Source of the DNA: Mitsuaria chitosanitabida ATCC BAA-476 = NBRC 102408
Lineage (GTDB): Bacteria; Pseudomonadota; Gammaproteobacteria; Burkholderiales; Burkholderiaceae_C
Length of the DNA: 64,000 bases
NCBI RefSeq assembly: GCF_001598255.1
Contig: NZ_BCYP01000018.1
Span: 310,001-374,000 of the forward strand
Reading direction: 5' to 3'
In this document: positions 20,340 to 29,393 of the stretch, piece after piece
Layout of the letters: every line of letters starts with the position of its first letter
Position numbering within the stretch: position 1 is the first letter of the stretch
The notes under the pieces: model-generated
Seen by the model: only the letters and a program-made list of their open reading frames with translations
Databases searched by the model: none
Told to the model about the DNA's origin: nothing
Position numbers and translations under genes: made by a program

Positions 20340-21683
20340 CTAGGAGTCGGCGCGCTCGTCGCCGCCGCGGGCATCCAGGCCGGCCTCGCGCAGGCCCGGG
20401 GCCTTGGCGCTGCTGCGCAGGAACAGGCGGGAGACGGTCTGCGCCATGGCCAGGCGCTGCTCGCCGTCGCTGCCGTTGAGCTCGGCCATCGCGCCGTGCA
20501 GCATCTTCTGGGTCAGGCCGCGCGCGAGCGCGTCCAGCACCGCGTCCATGTCCTCACCCTTGGCCAGACGTTTGCGGGCGCGCTGGAGCTCGGCCTCGCG
20601 CCAGCTGTCGGCCTGCTGGTGCAGGGCCTGGATCAGGGGGACGGTGTGGCGCTGGCCCAGCCAGTGCACGAAGCTCTGCACGCCGGTCTCGATGATGGCC
20701 TCGGCCTGCTGCACGGCCGCCTGGCGCTTCTCACCGGCGGTCTGCACCAGCTGCGACAGGTCGTCGACGGTATAGAGGTAGACGTCGTCCAGCTGGGCGA
20801 CCTCGGGCTCGATGTCGCGCGGGACGGCCAGGTCGACCATGAACATGGGCTTGTGGCGGCGCTTCTTGAGCGCGCGCTCGACGGCGCCCAGGCCGATCAG
20901 TGGGAGCGAGGACGCGGTGCAGGAGATCACCGCGTCGAATTCATGCAGGCGGTCGGGCAGGTCGGCCAGGCGGAAGGCCTCCGCGCTCAGGTGCGAGGCG
21001 AGCCTCTCGCCGCGTTCCAGCGTGCGGTTGGCCACGGCGATCGCCTTCGGCGTCCTGGCCGCGAAGTGCGTGCCGACCAGTTCGATCATCTCGCCGGCGC
21101 CGACCAGCAGCACCTTGATGTCGGCCAGGTTCTCGAAGAGCTGCGACGCGAGCCGGACCGACGCGGCCGCCATGCTGATCGAGTGGCTGCCGATCTCGGT
21201 GGAGCTGCGCACTTCCTTGGCCACCGAGAAGCTGCGCTGGAAGAGCTGGTGCAGCGTCGTGCCCAGGGTGCCGGCCTGGTCGGCCTCGCGCACCGCCTGC
21301 TTGAGCTGGCCCAGGATCTGGGGCTCGCCCAGCACCATGGAGTCCAGCCCGCTGGCGACGCGGAAGGCGTGGCGCGCGGCGGCGGTGTCCTCGACGATGT
21401 ACGAGTGATCCATCAGCGTCGCGCTGCCGACGCCGCCCAGCTGGGCCAGCCAGTCGACGGCGGGGCGGACCATGTCGGCGTCGCCGGCGACGTAGAGCTC
21501 GGTGCGGTTGCAGGTGGAGAGCATGGCCGCCTCGGCCGCCGGGGTCGCGCGGCGGCGGCCGGTGCTGACCTGGTCCTGGAAACGCAGCAGCGTCGGGGCC
21601 AGTTGCTCGAGCGTGAACGCAAAACGTCCGCGCAGGTCGAGCGGCGCGGACGTGTGGTTCAGACCGAGGGCGAAAACGGACAT
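20340..21683 (-). CDS. hemA: Glutamyl-tRNA reductase
   Basis: First committed step of tetrapyrrole synthesis by the C5 route: reduces glutamyl-tRNA to glutamate-1-semialdehyde with NADPH. 447 residues. Catalytic Cys58 in [15 protein letters not shown]-binding [15 protein letters not shown]-terminal dimerisation domain from about 320. Starting at [14 protein letters not shown] agrees with the family; an upstream in-frame ATG at 21722 would add 13 residues lying across the promoter. Confidence 0.97.
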   Translation of the reverse strand: MSVFALGLNHTSAPLDLRGRFAFTLEQLAPTLLRFQDQVSTGRRRATPAAEAAMLSTCNRTELYVAGDADMVRPAVDWLAQLGGVGSATLMDHSYIVEDTAAARHAFRVASGLDSMVLGEPQILGQLKQAVREADQAGTLGTTLHQLFQRSFSVAKEVRSSTEIGSHSISMAAASVRLASQLFENLADIKVLLVGAGEMIELVGTHFAARTPKAIAVANRTLERGERLASHLSAEAFRLADLPDRLHEFDAVISCTASSLPLIGLGAVERALKKRRHKPMFMVDLAVPRDIEPEVAQLDDVYLYTVDDLSQLVQTAGEKRQAAVQQAEAIIETGVQSFVHWLGQRHTVPLIQALHQQADSWREAELQRARKRLAKGEDMDAVLDALARGLTQKMLHGAMAELNGSDGEQRLAMAQTVSRLFLRSSAKAPGLREAGLDARGGDERADS

Positions 21684-21690
21684 GGGCGCG

Positions 21691-21696
21691 ATTATA
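21691..21696 (-). promoter_or_regulatory. -10 box of the hemA promoter
   Basis: The minus strand reads TATAAT, a perfect -10 hexamer, ending 7 bases before the hemA ATG. No good -35 is seen at 17 bases; GTGACA lies about 20 bases upstream. The predicted +1 falls on or next to the A of the start codon. Confidence 0.5.
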
Positions 21697-21813
21697 AAAT
21701 TCCGCCCCGCCCCGTGTGTCACCCGGGACTTGCCCGAGCGCTCTGCGCCCGGGGAAGCGTCAAGAACGACGCATTCGTGACGCTTTCACCCCTCGCCCGG
21801 AGCGAACCCTCTC

Positions 21814-22086
21814 GTGGATCCACTCGACGCCTTCTGGCATCTCGGCAACCTGTTCCTGCCCGCCTGGGGCGTGGCCGCGCTGATGGCGCTGGCGCTCAAG
21901 CTGATCTGGCGGGAGACCGTTTCCGGCATGCGCTGGCGCACGCTGGCCGCCTGGGGCGGGCTCGGCGGGACCCTGGGCATCGTCGCGGCGCTGGTCCTGA
22001 TCGGCCGCGACGGCACCATGGCCGGCTACGGCCTGATGCTGCTGGGCGTGACGCTCGCCCAGTGGGGCGTCAGCTACAAGAAGTAG
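21814..22086 (+). CDS. Small membrane protein of unknown function
   Basis: 90 residues starting at GTG, with a GGAG ribosome site about 12 bases ahead. Three hydrophobic segments (about 14-30, 43-63 and 70-85) and a basic C-terminus YKK. Divergent from hemA and convergent with miaB. Codon use matches its neighbours. No family recognised beyond similarity to small conserved inner-membrane proteins. Confidence 0.65.
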   Translation: MDPLDAFWHLGNLFLPAWGVAALMALALKLIWRETVSGMRWRTLAAWGGLGGTLGIVAALVLIGRDGTMAGYGLMLLGVTLAQWGVSYKK

Positions 22087-22184
22087 CCCGGGCCGACCGG
22101 TCCGCATCGCCCGACCGGTCGGGCGATCCGTCCTTCGCCCCCCGTCGTCGGCGCGCAACGCGCCCGGACGCCGGCGATCCGGAT

Positions 22185-23555
22185 TCAGCCCGCCAGGTCC
22201 TCGGTCAGCGGCACTTCACCGCGCAGCGAGTGCGCGAAAGCCTCGGAGATGCGCACCGGGATGATCTGGTGCATCAGCCGCTCATGGCCCTTGAAGTTGA
22301 CGATGCGGTTGCACTCGGTGCGGCCCATCAGCTCGGTGGCGTCGCGCTTGGCGTGGCCCGAGACCAGCACCGGGACCGTCTGGCCGACCAGGCTTTCGTT
22401 GTGGCGGATGGCGGTGGCCTCGATCTCGGCCTGCAGCTCGCGCAGGCGGCGCACCTTCACTTCGTGCGGTGTGTCGTCGGCCAGGTTGGCCGCCGGCGTG
22501 CCGGGACGCGGGCTGAAGATGAAGCTGAAGGAAGCGTCGAAGCCGATGTCGCGCACCAGCTGCATGGTCTTGGCGTGGTCCTCCTCGGTCTCGCCGGGGA
22601 AGCCGACGATGAAGTCCGAGGCGATCCGGATGTTCGGCCGCACCGCGCGCAGCTTGCGCACGATGCTCTTGAACTGCAGCGTGGTGTAGCCGCGCTTCAT
22701 CGCCATCAGGATGCGGTCCGAGCCGTGCTGCACCGGGAGGTGCACATGGTCCACCAACTGCGGGATCTTGGCGTAGGCGTCGATCAGGCGCTGGCTGAAC
22801 TCGTTGGGGTGGCTGGTCGTGTAGCGGATGCGCTCGATGCCGGGGATCTCGGCGACGTACTCCAGCAGCATGGCGAAGTCGGCGATCCCCTCGTCGTCCT
22901 CGCCGATCCCGGCGCCGGACGCCGCCTCGCCCATGCGGCCGCGATAGGCGTTGACGTTCTGGCCCAGCAGCGTCACTTCCTTGACGCCCTGGTCGGCCAG
23001 GCCGGCGACTTCCTCGAGCACGTCCTCGAAGGGCCGGCTGACTTCCTCGCCGCGGGTGTAGGGCACGACGCAGTAGGAGCAGTACTTGGAGCAGCCTTCC
23101 ATGATGGAGACGAAGGCCGAGGCGCCCTCGACCTTGGCCGGCGGCAGGTTGTCGAATTTCTCGATCTCGGGGAAGGAGATGTCCACCTGCGGACGCTGCT
23201 GCTGCTGGCGCTCGGCCAGCATCTGCGGCAGGCGGTGCAGCGTCTGCGGACCGAAGACGACGTCGACGTAGGGCGCGCGCTCGATGATGGCCGCGCCCTC
23301 CTGGCTGGCGACGCAGCCGCCCACGCCGATCATCACGCCCTTGGCCTTGAGGTGCTTGATGCGGCCCAGGTCGGAGAAGACCTTCTCCTGCGCCTTCTCG
23401 CGTACCGAGCAGGTGTTGAACAGCACCAGGTCGGCCTGGTCGACGTCGGTGGTGGGCTCATAGCCCTCGGCGGCGCGCAGCACGTCGGCCATCTTGTCCG
23501 AGTCGTACTCGTTCATCTGGCAGCCGAAGGTCTTGATGAAGACTTTCTTGCTCAT
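22185..23555 (-). CDS. miaB: tRNA-2-methylthio-N6-dimethylallyladenosine synthase
   Basis: Radical-SAM methylthiotransferase acting on i6A37 of tRNAs that read U-starting codons. 456 residues: N-terminal MTTase domain with three cluster cysteines ([23 protein letters not shown]), the radical-SAM C-x3-C-x2-C in [16 protein letters not shown], and a C-terminal TRAM domain. Cytoplasmic. Confidence 0.97.
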   Translation of the reverse strand: MSKKVFIKTFGCQMNEYDSDKMADVLRAAEGYEPTTDVDQADLVLFNTCSVREKAQEKVFSDLGRIKHLKAKGVMIGVGGCVASQEGAAIIERAPYVDVVFGPQTLHRLPQMLAERQQQQRPQVDISFPEIEKFDNLPPAKVEGASAFVSIMEGCSKYCSYCVVPYTRGEEVSRPFEDVLEEVAGLADQGVKEVTLLGQNVNAYRGRMGEAASGAGIGEDDEGIADFAMLLEYVAEIPGIERIRYTTSHPNEFSQRLIDAYAKIPQLVDHVHLPVQHGSDRILMAMKRGYTTLQFKSIVRKLRAVRPNIRIASDFIVGFPGETEEDHAKTMQLVRDIGFDASFSFIFSPRPGTPAANLADDTPHEVKVRRLRELQAEIEATAIRHNESLVGQTVPVLVSGHAKRDATELMGRTECNRIVNFKGHERLMHQIIPVRISEAFAHSLRGEVPLTEDLAG

Positions 23556-23662
23556 GGGGAACTCCGGGAGTGGCGCGGCGTGGCCGCGCGAGCGATGCGA
23601 TGGCCCGCGAGGCGCGGCGTCCTGCGGGAGGACAGGCGCGGCGCGGGCTCGGAATCAGGGGA

Positions 23663-24097
23663 TCAGGGCTTGCGCCAGACCTGGCTGGCCGGGTCGAAGA
23701 CCAGCGTCGACGCCTGCTGGACCGTGGTCGGCCAGGACTTGTTGGCGAGCTCGACATCGTTCAACACCCAGACGTCCATCAGCAGACCGTTCATGTCGGT
23801 CGTGTAGATCACGATCAGCTTGGTGTTGAAGAGCGACCCCGGAGAGGCCCACTGGTCGACCGCGTTGCGGATGCGGGCGCCGGGCGCGAGCCGGGCGGCC
23901 TTGCCGTTGAGCGTCACGTCGGGCGCGACGCCCACGATCAGCTCGCCGCGCAGCGCGCGTTGCGGGAAATAGCGGTGGCCGGGAACGATCTGCGCGTACG
24001 CCGTGGAGGCGGCGAACAGTCCGGCGAAGGCGGTGCTGGCGACCAGCGCCGTCAACCAGCGACGGCGGGGCAGGGCGGGCGTGGCACAGCGGTACAT
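23663..24097 (-). CDS. Exported protein of unknown function
   Basis: 144 residues with a signal peptide (RRRWLTALVASTAFAGLF, cleavage near TAYAQ). The mature part of about 110 residues has no Cys and no motif I recognise; it opens GHRYFPQRALRGELIVG and ends with a short strand-rich region. It lies between miaB and a YkuD-like gene, all on the minus strand, and may be periplasmic. Confidence 0.6.
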   Translation of the reverse strand: MYRCATPALPRRRWLTALVASTAFAGLFAASTAYAQIVPGHRYFPQRALRGELIVGVAPDVTLNGKAARLAPGARIRNAVDQWASPGSLFNTKLIVIYTTDMNGLLMDVWVLNDVELANKSWPTTVQQASTLVFDPASQVWRKP

Positions 24098-24183
24098 GGT
24101 GTAGATCCAGTGGCTGCGGAAAAGCCGGGAGTGTACCGGGCGGCCCGCCGGCAGGCGTGACCGCGGGTGTCGCGCGCCGCCGC

Positions 24184-25044
24184 TCAGAGGCGCGCGCCGG
24201 CCGAGTTCTGCGCGACGGCGGCGGGGGCGGGTTCCGGCAGCACGTAGACGACGCCGGGGCCGCGGCCCAGGACCGGCGTCACGACGCGGTCGAAGAACTC
24301 GCCCGCCACGACGACGCAGCCCAGCGAGATGCGGTTGTCGTCCGGGGAGGGCGAGGCCAGACGCTCGGCGCGGCGCTCCGAGGCGGGGCTGGGGCGCAGG
24401 CGGTGGATGGCGAAGGCGGCGTCGTAGTCGACCCAGATGACGGTCTCGCCCTTGAGGTTGGGGCCGGGCTGGCTGTCATAGCGGCCGGCGGGCGTGGTGC
24501 GCAGCGCCGCCGGGATGCCGGTGGCGACCATGCGGCCGACGCCCGGCGCGACGGTGTCGCCGCGGGCCAGGCCCAGCAGCGCGGGCGCCGCGCCGACCAG
24601 GCGGCCGTCGGCGCCGAAGACGAAGAGCTTGGCCTCCTTCTTGTCGACGACCGCGAAGGGCAGGCCCTGGGCGTCGCCGCGCTCGAAGGCGGTGCGGGCG
24701 CTGGCGAGCGCCTCGGGGGAGGCGGCCTCGCCGCGGAAGTCGACGCGCAGCGGCGCCGGACGGGCGACGGCGGACGGCGCCATCTGCTGCTGCTGCTGCG
24801 GACGTTGCGGCACGAGGGTGACCGAGGCGCGCGGCGCGGCGCGGGTCGTGACGCCCGGGGTGTTCGAGGGGCCGGTGTTGCCGGAGAGGTCGACGGCTGT
24901 CGCGGCGGCCGGCTCGGCCTGCGCGCTGGACAAGCCCAGCGAGAGCGCGGTGACGGCGGCGATCGCCATGGTCGCCATCAGCGGCATGACCACCTGGAGC
25001 AAGTTCGCGCGTGTGCGCATGCCCAACGACCCGATCGACTTCAT
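24184..25044 (-). CDS. Putative L,D-transpeptidase (YkuD-like)
   Basis: 286 residues with an N-terminal signal or anchor segment (hydrophobic 13-40, cleavage near SAQAE), a low-complexity stretch with a glutamine run, and a C-terminal region resembling L,D-transpeptidases: a His in FAIHRLRPSP and a Cys in NRISLGCVVVAGEFF. The classical motif is S/T-H-G-C; here it is S-L-G-C, as in some YkuD_2-type members. If active it would form meso-DAP cross-links or link proteins to murein in the periplasm. Confidence 0.65.
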   Translation of the reverse strand: MKSIGSLGMRTRANLLQVVMPLMATMAIAAVTALSLGLSSAQAEPAAATAVDLSGNTGPSNTPGVTTRAAPRASVTLVPQRPQQQQQMAPSAVARPAPLRVDFRGEAASPEALASARTAFERGDAQGLPFAVVDKKEAKLFVFGADGRLVGAAPALLGLARGDTVAPGVGRMVATGIPAALRTTPAGRYDSQPGPNLKGETVIWVDYDAAFAIHRLRPSPASERRAERLASPSPDDNRISLGCVVVAGEFFDRVVTPVLGRGPGVVYVLPEPAPAAVAQNSAGARL

Positions 25045-25117
25045 GTACTGCCCGATGTCTTTCTGGCGGACGGGATTTGAAGGGCCGGCGATGCGCCGGG
25101 CGGTCCGCTGGGCCGGG

Positions 25118-25144
25118 ATATTAAGGAGTTGCAGCTGGTTTCAA
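25118..25144 (-). promoter_or_regulatory. Possible promoter of the YkuD-like gene
   Basis: Minus strand TTGAAA (25139-25144) and TAATAT (25118-25123), spacer 15 bases, which is short. About 75 bases before the start codon. Confidence 0.3.
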
Positions 25145-25249
25145 GCGGTGATCTGGCCGTGGAAACGCCGGGACTTTCCCGGGAATTTGTAAGCCGTGCG
25201 CATAGCGCGAAGGAGTTCGCGATCCGATGGGCCGTCGGCTTGCCGGGCG

Positions 25250-25296
25250 GCCCCGTTCGCCAGTGCCGCGCCGAGGGCGGCACTGGCGAACGGGGC
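25250..25296. repeat. Perfect 20-bp inverted repeat
   Basis: Left arm 25250-25269 and right arm 25277-25296 are perfect reverse complements over 20 bases, separated by the 7-base loop GCCGAGG. It lies in the 348-base gap between the divergent YkuD-like and patatin genes, about 97 bases before the patatin ATG. No T tract follows on either strand. Apart from this hairpin and the possible promoter at 25118, I see nothing else in the gap. Confidence 0.9.
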
Positions 25297-25392
25297 ATCG
25301 GGTCACGGAACCACGCTTGGCAGCCGCGGCGGACCTCCCTAGGATGTTGCGGTGCAGCAAAGCCGCTGCCGGTTTCCCGGAAGGACATCCCG

Positions 25393-26547
25393 ATGGCCCC
25401 CACGACGGAAGACCTGGGCGTCGCGCCGCCCGAGACGGTGACGCTCGACGCGCCCCCCGGTGCCTCTCCCGGCGCCGCCGGCCCGGACGAGGACGACGTC
25501 GTCCCGCAGCCGACCGGCTCGCGCAACGCGGACCGCGCGCCGGTGCTGGTGGACCTGGCGCTGCAGGGCGGCGGCTCGCACGGCGCCTTCACCTGGGGGG
25601 TGCTGGACCGGCTGCTGGAGGAGGGCTGGCTGAAGCTGGACGGCATCTCCGGCACCTCGGCCGGCGCGATGAACGCGGCGGTCATGCTCACCGGCCTGGA
25701 GCGCGGCGGCCGCGACGGCGCGCGCGAGGCGCTGGCGGCGTTCTGGCGCGGCGTCGCGGACGCGGCGCTGCTGAGCCCGCTGCGGCGCGGCCCGCTGGAC
25801 ATCCTCACCGGCCAATGGGCGCTGGACAACTCGCCCATGTTCCTGATGCTGGACCTGGCCGCGCGCGTCTGGTCGCCCTACGACTTCAACCCGCGCGGCA
25901 GCAACCCGCTGGGCGCGCTGCTGGAATCCCACGTGGACTTCGAGCGCCTGGCGGCGTCGGAGGTCAAGCTCTTCGTCACCGCCACCAATGTGCGCACCGG
26001 CCGCGGTCGGGTCTTCGTCAACGCCGAGTTGCGCCCCGAGGTGCTGATGGCCTCCGCCTGTCTGCCCAGCCTGTTCCACGCGGTGGAGATCGACGGCGAG
26101 AGCTACTGGGACGGCGGCTACGCCGGCAACCCGACGATCACGCCGCTGGTGCGGCACTGCCGCTCGGAGGACACCATCCTGGTCCAGATCAATCCGGTCG
26201 CGCGCGACGACGTGCCGCGCGACGCGCGCGCCATCCACAACCGCATCAACGAGCTGTCCTTCAACGCGCCGCTGCTCAAGGAGCTGCGGATGATCGCGAT
26301 CCTGCGGCAGGTCGCCGACGCGGGCCAGAGCGAGGGCCGCCAATGGGCGCGCATGCGCATCCACCGCATCGGGACCGACGCGGTGGACAACCTGGGCGCC
26401 TCGTCCAAGATGCTGGCCGAATGGCGCTTCTTCGAGCGCCTGCGCGACGAGGGTCGCGCGGCGGCCGGCGCCTTCATCGCCGCCCATGCGGACGACCTGG
26501 GCAAGCGCTCGACCTTCGACCTCGACGCGCTGATCGGGGAGGCCTGA
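25393..26547 (+). CDS. Patatin-like phospholipase
   Basis: A 384-residue serine hydrolase with the patatin dyad: nucleophile elbow GTSAG (Ser89) and DGG (Asp240), with the oxyanion loop LQGGGSHGAF near 58-66. The first 48 residues are Pro/Ala-rich and probably disordered. The ATG has a GGAAGGA ribosome site 6 bases ahead; an upstream extension of the frame is not coding. It ends 3 bases before a GntP permease gene. In several Burkholderiales this pair sits with 3-hydroxybutyrate metabolism, which suggests a role in PHB or short hydroxyacid use; not proven here. Confidence 0.88.
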   Translation: MAPTTEDLGVAPPETVTLDAPPGASPGAAGPDEDDVVPQPTGSRNADRAPVLVDLALQGGGSHGAFTWGVLDRLLEEGWLKLDGISGTSAGAMNAAVMLTGLERGGRDGAREALAAFWRGVADAALLSPLRRGPLDILTGQWALDNSPMFLMLDLAARVWSPYDFNPRGSNPLGALLESHVDFERLAASEVKLFVTATNVRTGRGRVFVNAELRPEVLMASACLPSLFHAVEIDGESYWDGGYAGNPTITPLVRHCRSEDTILVQINPVARDDVPRDARAIHNRINELSFNAPLLKELRMIAILRQVADAGQSEGRQWARMRIHRIGTDAVDNLGASSKMLAEWRFFERLRDEGRAAAGAFIAAHADDLGKRSTFDLDALIGEA

Positions 26548-26550
26548 GCG

Positions 26551-28107
26551 ATGGACGTGATCGGGCTGTTGGGCATCGTGGTCGGACTGGCGCTGCTGGT
26601 CGGCTTCTCGTATCGCGGCTGGACGGTGCTGCTGCTGGCGCCGGCCGCGGCGCTGGTCGCGGCGGCGCTGTCGGGCCAGCCGGTGCTGGCGCACTGGACG
26701 CAGGTCTTCATGCCTGCGGCGGCGGGCTTTCTGGCGCAGTTCTTCCCGCTGTTCCTGATGGGCGCCATCTTCGGCAAGCTGATGGAGGACAGCGGCTCGG
26801 TGCGCGCGATCGCGGGCTTCATGACCGGATGGCTGGGACCGAGGCGGGCGCTGCTGGCGGTGGTGCTGGCGGGCGCGGCGGTGACCTACGGCGGGGTCAG
26901 CCTGTTCGTCGCCTTCTTCGTCCTGGCGCCGATGGGCCACGCGATGTTCCGCGCGGCGGACCTGCCGCCTCGATTGATGCCGGCGGCGATCGCGCTGGGC
27001 ACCTCGACCTTCACCATGTCCGCGCTGCCCGGCACGCCGGCGATCCAGAACGCCATTCCCATGCCCTTCTTCGGCACGACGGCCTTCGCCGCGCCGGGGC
27101 TGGGCCTGATCGCCGCGGCCATCATGCTGGGCTTCGGCCTGTGGTGGCTGGGCGTGGTCGAGCGCCGCGCCCGCCGCGCCGGCGAAGGCTATCGCGCGCC
27201 CGGCCCGACGCGCGACGCCGCCACCGATCCGCTGCTGCGCGAGCGCGGCAACATGGCCGGCCACTTCGATCCGGCGGAGCTGTCCTCACCCGACGAGCGC
27301 CGTCAGCTCGATCTCTTCGGCGCCGAGGTCGACGGCGGATCGACGATCGCCGCGGCAACGACGCCCGGCGCGCCCGTGGGGTCCGGCTCCTTCAACGGCC
27401 TGGGCCCGCCGGGCATCGTGGCAGCGGCGCTGCCCCTGCTGGTGGTGGTCGGCATCAACCTGCTGGCCAGCCTGATCGTGCTGCCGCGCCTGGACACCGG
27501 CTACCTCGCCGAGCGCCGCTTCGGCGGGGTCGACCTCAGCGCGGTGGGCGGCGTGTGGGCGGTGCTGGTGGCGCTGTTCGTGGCAAATCTGGTGCTGGTC
27601 GCGCTGCATTGGCGGCGGCTCGCCGACCTCAAGCGCAGCATCGACGCCGGCGCGAACGCCGCCGTCTTGCCGGTGCTCTCCGTGGCGAGTCTCGTGGGAT
27701 TCGGCGCGGTCGTGGCCTCGCTGCCGGCCTTCGGCCTCGTCAAGGACTGGGTGCTGGGCATCGAGGGCGGGCCGCTGGTGTCGCTGGCGGTGTCGACGAA
27801 TCTGCTGGCGGCGCTGACCGGGTCCGCCTCGGGCGGGCTGACGATCGCGCTGGAGGCGCTCGGCCCGACCTTCATGCAGGTGGCGCACACGACGGGCCTG
27901 GACCCGGCGCTGCTGCACCGCGTCGCGGTGATCGGCGCCGGCACGCTGGACAGCCTGCCGCACAACGGCGCGGTCGTGTCCCTGCTGGCCGTCTGCGGCT
28001 GCACGCACAAGGAGAGCTACCGCGACATCGTCGTGGTCGGCATCGTCGGCGCGCTGCTGGCGCTGGTCGCGGTGATCGTGCTGGGCGGGATCTTCGGGAG
28101 CTTCTGA
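26551..28107 (+). CDS. GntP family permease
   Basis: A 518-residue inner-membrane symporter with about 12 hydrophobic segments and the GntP-like patterns LMGAIFGKLMEDSGS, TYGGVSLFVAFFVLAPMG and NGAVVSLLAVCG. A hydrophilic loop of about 70 residues (200-275) divides the two halves. Family members move gluconate or small hydroxy acids with protons. It starts 3 bases after the patatin gene, so the two are co-translated; the substrate may be 3-hydroxybutyrate. Confidence 0.87.
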   Translation: MDVIGLLGIVVGLALLVGFSYRGWTVLLLAPAAALVAAALSGQPVLAHWTQVFMPAAAGFLAQFFPLFLMGAIFGKLMEDSGSVRAIAGFMTGWLGPRRALLAVVLAGAAVTYGGVSLFVAFFVLAPMGHAMFRAADLPPRLMPAAIALGTSTFTMSALPGTPAIQNAIPMPFFGTTAFAAPGLGLIAAAIMLGFGLWWLGVVERRARRAGEGYRAPGPTRDAATDPLLRERGNMAGHFDPAELSSPDERRQLDLFGAEVDGGSTIAAATTPGAPVGSGSFNGLGPPGIVAAALPLLVVVGINLLASLIVLPRLDTGYLAERRFGGVDLSAVGGVWAVLVALFVANLVLVALHWRRLADLKRSIDAGANAAVLPVLSVASLVGFGAVVASLPAFGLVKDWVLGIEGGPLVSLAVSTNLLAALTGSASGGLTIALEALGPTFMQVAHTTGLDPALLHRVAVIGAGTLDSLPHNGAVVSLLAVCGCTHKESYRDIVVVGIVGALLALVAVIVLGGIFGSF

Positions 28108-28133
28108 GCGGGCCCGGCACAGGCTCCTCAAGC

Positions 28134-28188
28134 GCCCGACCAGTACCCCACCAGCACCCGACCAGCACCCGACCAGCACCCGACCAGC
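28134..28188. repeat. 11-bp tandem repeat, about five copies
   Basis: Three exact copies of ACCCGACCAGC (28156-28188) preceded by two degenerate copies (28134-28155). It sits between the stops of gntP (+) and the lysR gene (-). Confidence 0.9.
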
Positions 28189-28221
28189 ACCCGGCGGTAC
28201 CTTCGCGCGAGTTCAACTCCC

Positions 28222-29199
28222 TCAGCGGGCCTTGGTCCGCACATGCTGCTCGCGGCCCTTGGCCTCGGCGGCGGCGAGCTCCTTCGCGCCGAGCACGAAG
28301 TCCTCGCTGTCCGCGAGCCGCTCGATGGCCAGATCGATGAAGGCGCGCACGCGGGCGGGCTGCGCGCTGCGGCTGCCCCAGTAGACATGCAGGCTGGCGG
28401 GGGAGGCCACATGCCGCGTGAGCAGCGGCACCAGGCGCCCGGCGCGGATGTGGGCCGCGACGGTGATGTTGGTCATCATGCTGATCACATGACCGCCGAG
28501 CAGCGCGTCGAACTCGAGCTCCTCGTCGTTGATGCACAGCGCCGGCACGACCGGCTGCGCCGCGACGTCCTTCCCGACCTTCACCGACCACGCGACGATG
28601 CGCCCCTCCGGATGCCGGAAGGCGCTGCAGCGGTGGGCGGCCAGGTCGTCCAGCGACTGCGGCGCCCCGTGCCGGCGCAGGTAGGCGGGCGCGGCGCAGA
28701 TGATGGTCTGCACCGGGAACAGCCGCCGCGCGATCACCCCCTCGGCCGGCGACGCGCCGACCCGGAAGCCCACGTCCACGCGGTCCTCGACCCAGTTGCC
28801 GATGTCGTCGGCGAGCTGCACTTCCGGGTGCACGTCCGGGTGCCGCGTGCAGAACTCGTCCAGCAGCGCCCACAGCGCCGGCCGGAAGGCCGAGCGCGGT
28901 CCGACGATGCGCAGCGGGCCGGCGATCTCGTCCTTGGCCTGGCGCACGCCTTCCATCGCGCGCTGCAGCCAGCCCAGCGCCGGTCGCACGCCCTCGAGGA
29001 AGTGGCGGCCCTCGTCGGTGAGCGCCATCGCCCGCGTGGTCCGGTGGAAGAGCCGCACGCCCAGGTGCTGTTCCAGCTGCGCCAGCGCCTGGCTGGCCGC
29101 CTGCGGCGAGATGCCTTGCGCGACCGCGGCGCGGCGCAGGCTGCCCAGCTCGGCGGTGCGGACGAAGGTGGTGATGGCGCGCAGTTCGTTGACGGGCAT
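28222..29199 (-). CDS. LysR family transcriptional regulator
   Basis: 325 residues. The N-terminal winged helix-turn-helix (about 4-65) has the LysR pattern AELGSLRRAAVAQGISPQAA followed by LGVRLFHRTTR; the rest is the periplasmic-binding-protein-like effector domain. Divergent from a DHA2-type MFS exporter, the usual position for the regulator of that gene. The C-terminal 25 residues (KELAAAEAKGREQHVRTKAR) are a charged extension. Confidence 0.92.
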   Translation of the reverse strand: MPVNELRAITTFVRTAELGSLRRAAVAQGISPQAASQALAQLEQHLGVRLFHRTTRAMALTDEGRHFLEGVRPALGWLQRAMEGVRQAKDEIAGPLRIVGPRSAFRPALWALLDEFCTRHPDVHPEVQLADDIGNWVEDRVDVGFRVGASPAEGVIARRLFPVQTIICAAPAYLRRHGAPQSLDDLAAHRCSAFRHPEGRIVAWSVKVGKDVAAQPVVPALCINDEELEFDALLGGHVISMMTNITVAAHIRAGRLVPLLTRHVASPASLHVYWGSRSAQPARVRAFIDLAIERLADSEDFVLGAKELAAAEAKGREQHVRTKAR

Positions 29200-29260
29200 G
29201 GCGGTCTCCGGGGACGCGCCATTGTGGCCGCGCGGGCCTCATGGCGGGGTGTCGGGGTGT

Positions 29261-29307
29261 CAAGCCACGCTTGCGAATCCTTCAACGGATCACCGGCTAG
29301 TGGCTTG
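29261..29307. promoter_or_regulatory. Probable operator between lysR and the MFS gene
   Basis: Outer arms CAAGCCAC (29261-29268) and GTGGCTTG (29300-29307) surround an inner palindrome ATCC-N6-GGAT (29277-29290) with practically the same centre (29284). This fits a LysR-type recognition site between divergent genes. Confidence 0.5.
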
Positions 29308-29393
29308 CGGATCGTTTTTCTACAGTCCGGTCCTCACGCAGCGGAGGCGCTCTCCGCAACCGCATCTCCGCGCGACGACGCGCCCGCTCCGCC

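Noticed and set aside
20496-23807. A 1103-codon plus-strand frame over hemA and miaB
   Set aside because: Antisense to two certain genes; residue composition (His/Gln/Arg/Asp-rich) is that of a reversed GC-rich gene.
28134-28188. Tandem repeat considered as a CRISPR array
   Set aside because: The unit is 11 bases with no spacers, and no cas genes are present.
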